In this document: positions 47,511-47,713 of the stretch, one piece after another
How the letters are laid out: each line of letters starts with the position of its first letter
Position numbering within the stretch: the stretch's first letter is position 1
Assembly: GCA_022827195.1 (NCBI GenBank)
Contig: JAJDTL010000008.1
Location: forward strand, 1 to 47,713
Direction of reading: 5' to 3'
Length of the DNA: 47,713 nucleotides
From: Caldilineaceae bacterium
GTDB lineage: Bacteria > Chloroflexota > Anaerolineae > Caldilineales > Caldilineaceae
Program-made: the position numbers and the translations under genes
Notes under the pieces: model-generated
Told to the model about the DNA's origin: nothing
The model's input: only the letters and a program-made list of their open reading frames with translations
Database searches by the model: none

Positions 47511-47713
47511 TGTACGGCCGTCCCGGCCCTCCCTTGTGCGGGGGGACTCCCCCCGCAACGCCCCCCTTAGCTATGCCACCGTGCCTGCGCGATGCCAGCC
47601 TGTCGCCGACGCCACCGTCGCAGAACCGACCGTGCCTACGCGCTTCCATCTCGCCGCCAACGCGCAACCGTGCCGACGCCAGCGAGCTTGCGTGGCTCCC
47701 GCAGTTCGAATCA
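47511..47713. other. Right-edge intergenic sequence with a GC-rich hairpin
   Basis: TGCGGGGGG (47537-47545) and CCCCCCGCA (47549-47557) form a perfect 9-bp stem with a 3-base loop and no U-tract. The rest, to the window end, is GC-rich with loosely repeated CCGTGCC and GCCGACGCCA words. I see no gene that I can support. Confidence 0.4.

Noticed and set aside
47289..47667. Minus-strand frames with repeated WPVGS/QLAVGS peptides
   Set aside because: They are translations of the heptamer repeat array, with no ribosome binding site or domain.

Overview
This is a GC-rich bacterial chromosomal segment. The gene mix points to Chloroflexota, perhaps the Caldilineae/Anaerolineae side: an AmaP-type envelope anchor beside ScpB, YfhO, an ANTAR two-component pair, tandem Uma2 proteins, several phytanoyl-CoA-dioxygenase-like enzymes with a Gfo/Idh oxidoreductase, and a selenocysteine-type SelD. 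This placement is inferred from gene content and not tested by phylogeny. Most genes are housekeeping or catabolic. A few AT-richer islets look acquired.

Layout. 1-1543 (minus): a DruA/DUF4338 defence-type gene overlapping a very short NurA-like N-terminal fragment, then the start of an unknown gene running off the edge. 1594-8870 (minus): a compact, mostly overlapping run in the order histidine kinase, ANTAR response regulator, GT2 glycosyltransferase, YfhO membrane protein, AmaP, ScpB. 9076-9152: tRNA-Pro(CGG) with encoded CCA, its own promoter and a terminator. 9507-11696 (minus): Gfo/Idh oxidoreductase plus a PhyH-family dioxygenase. 11895-12624 (minus): a decayed HepT/MntA toxin-antitoxin pair. 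12999-16896 (plus): a heterodimeric ABC exporter pair. 16975-17454 (minus): cyclophilin. 18009-19201 (plus): two tandem Uma2 genes. 19253-21785 (plus): a CoA transferase and a DUF898-type membrane protein. 21809-22924 (minus): selD with an in-frame UGA at codon 17. 23374-23847 (minus): Hsp20. 24171-28286 (plus): dnaE. 28339-30006 (plus): an AT-rich DUF262/DUF1524 defence-type gene. 30035-32794 (plus): rhaA and rhaB. 32913-35744 (minus): a zinc dehydrogenase and two PhyH proteins. 35977-38561 (minus): fabF-fabH, diverging from a MarR regulator (38812-39357, plus). 39465-43492 (plus): a second heterodimeric ABC exporter. 43560-43853: a LVIVD-repeat pseudogene. 43954-47292 (minus): a large membrane-anchored GH3 protein. 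The right edge holds a heptamer repeat array.

How the genes fit together. The two ABC pairs each combine a first subunit with a degenerate Walker B and switch loop with a second, ATPase-competent subunit whose signature motif is altered, the pattern of TM287/288-type exporters. The MarR gene lies directly upstream of the second pair and has a palindrome between its -35 and -10 boxes, so it may control itself, the exporter and/or the divergent fab genes. The rhaAB genes and the two PhyH clusters suggest use of plant or algal sugars and unusual carbon compounds; substrates are not known. The least obvious signal is the UGA in selD. A conventional gene call would lose the first 25 codons, including the catalytic selenocysteine; read through, it implies that this organism makes selenoproteins.
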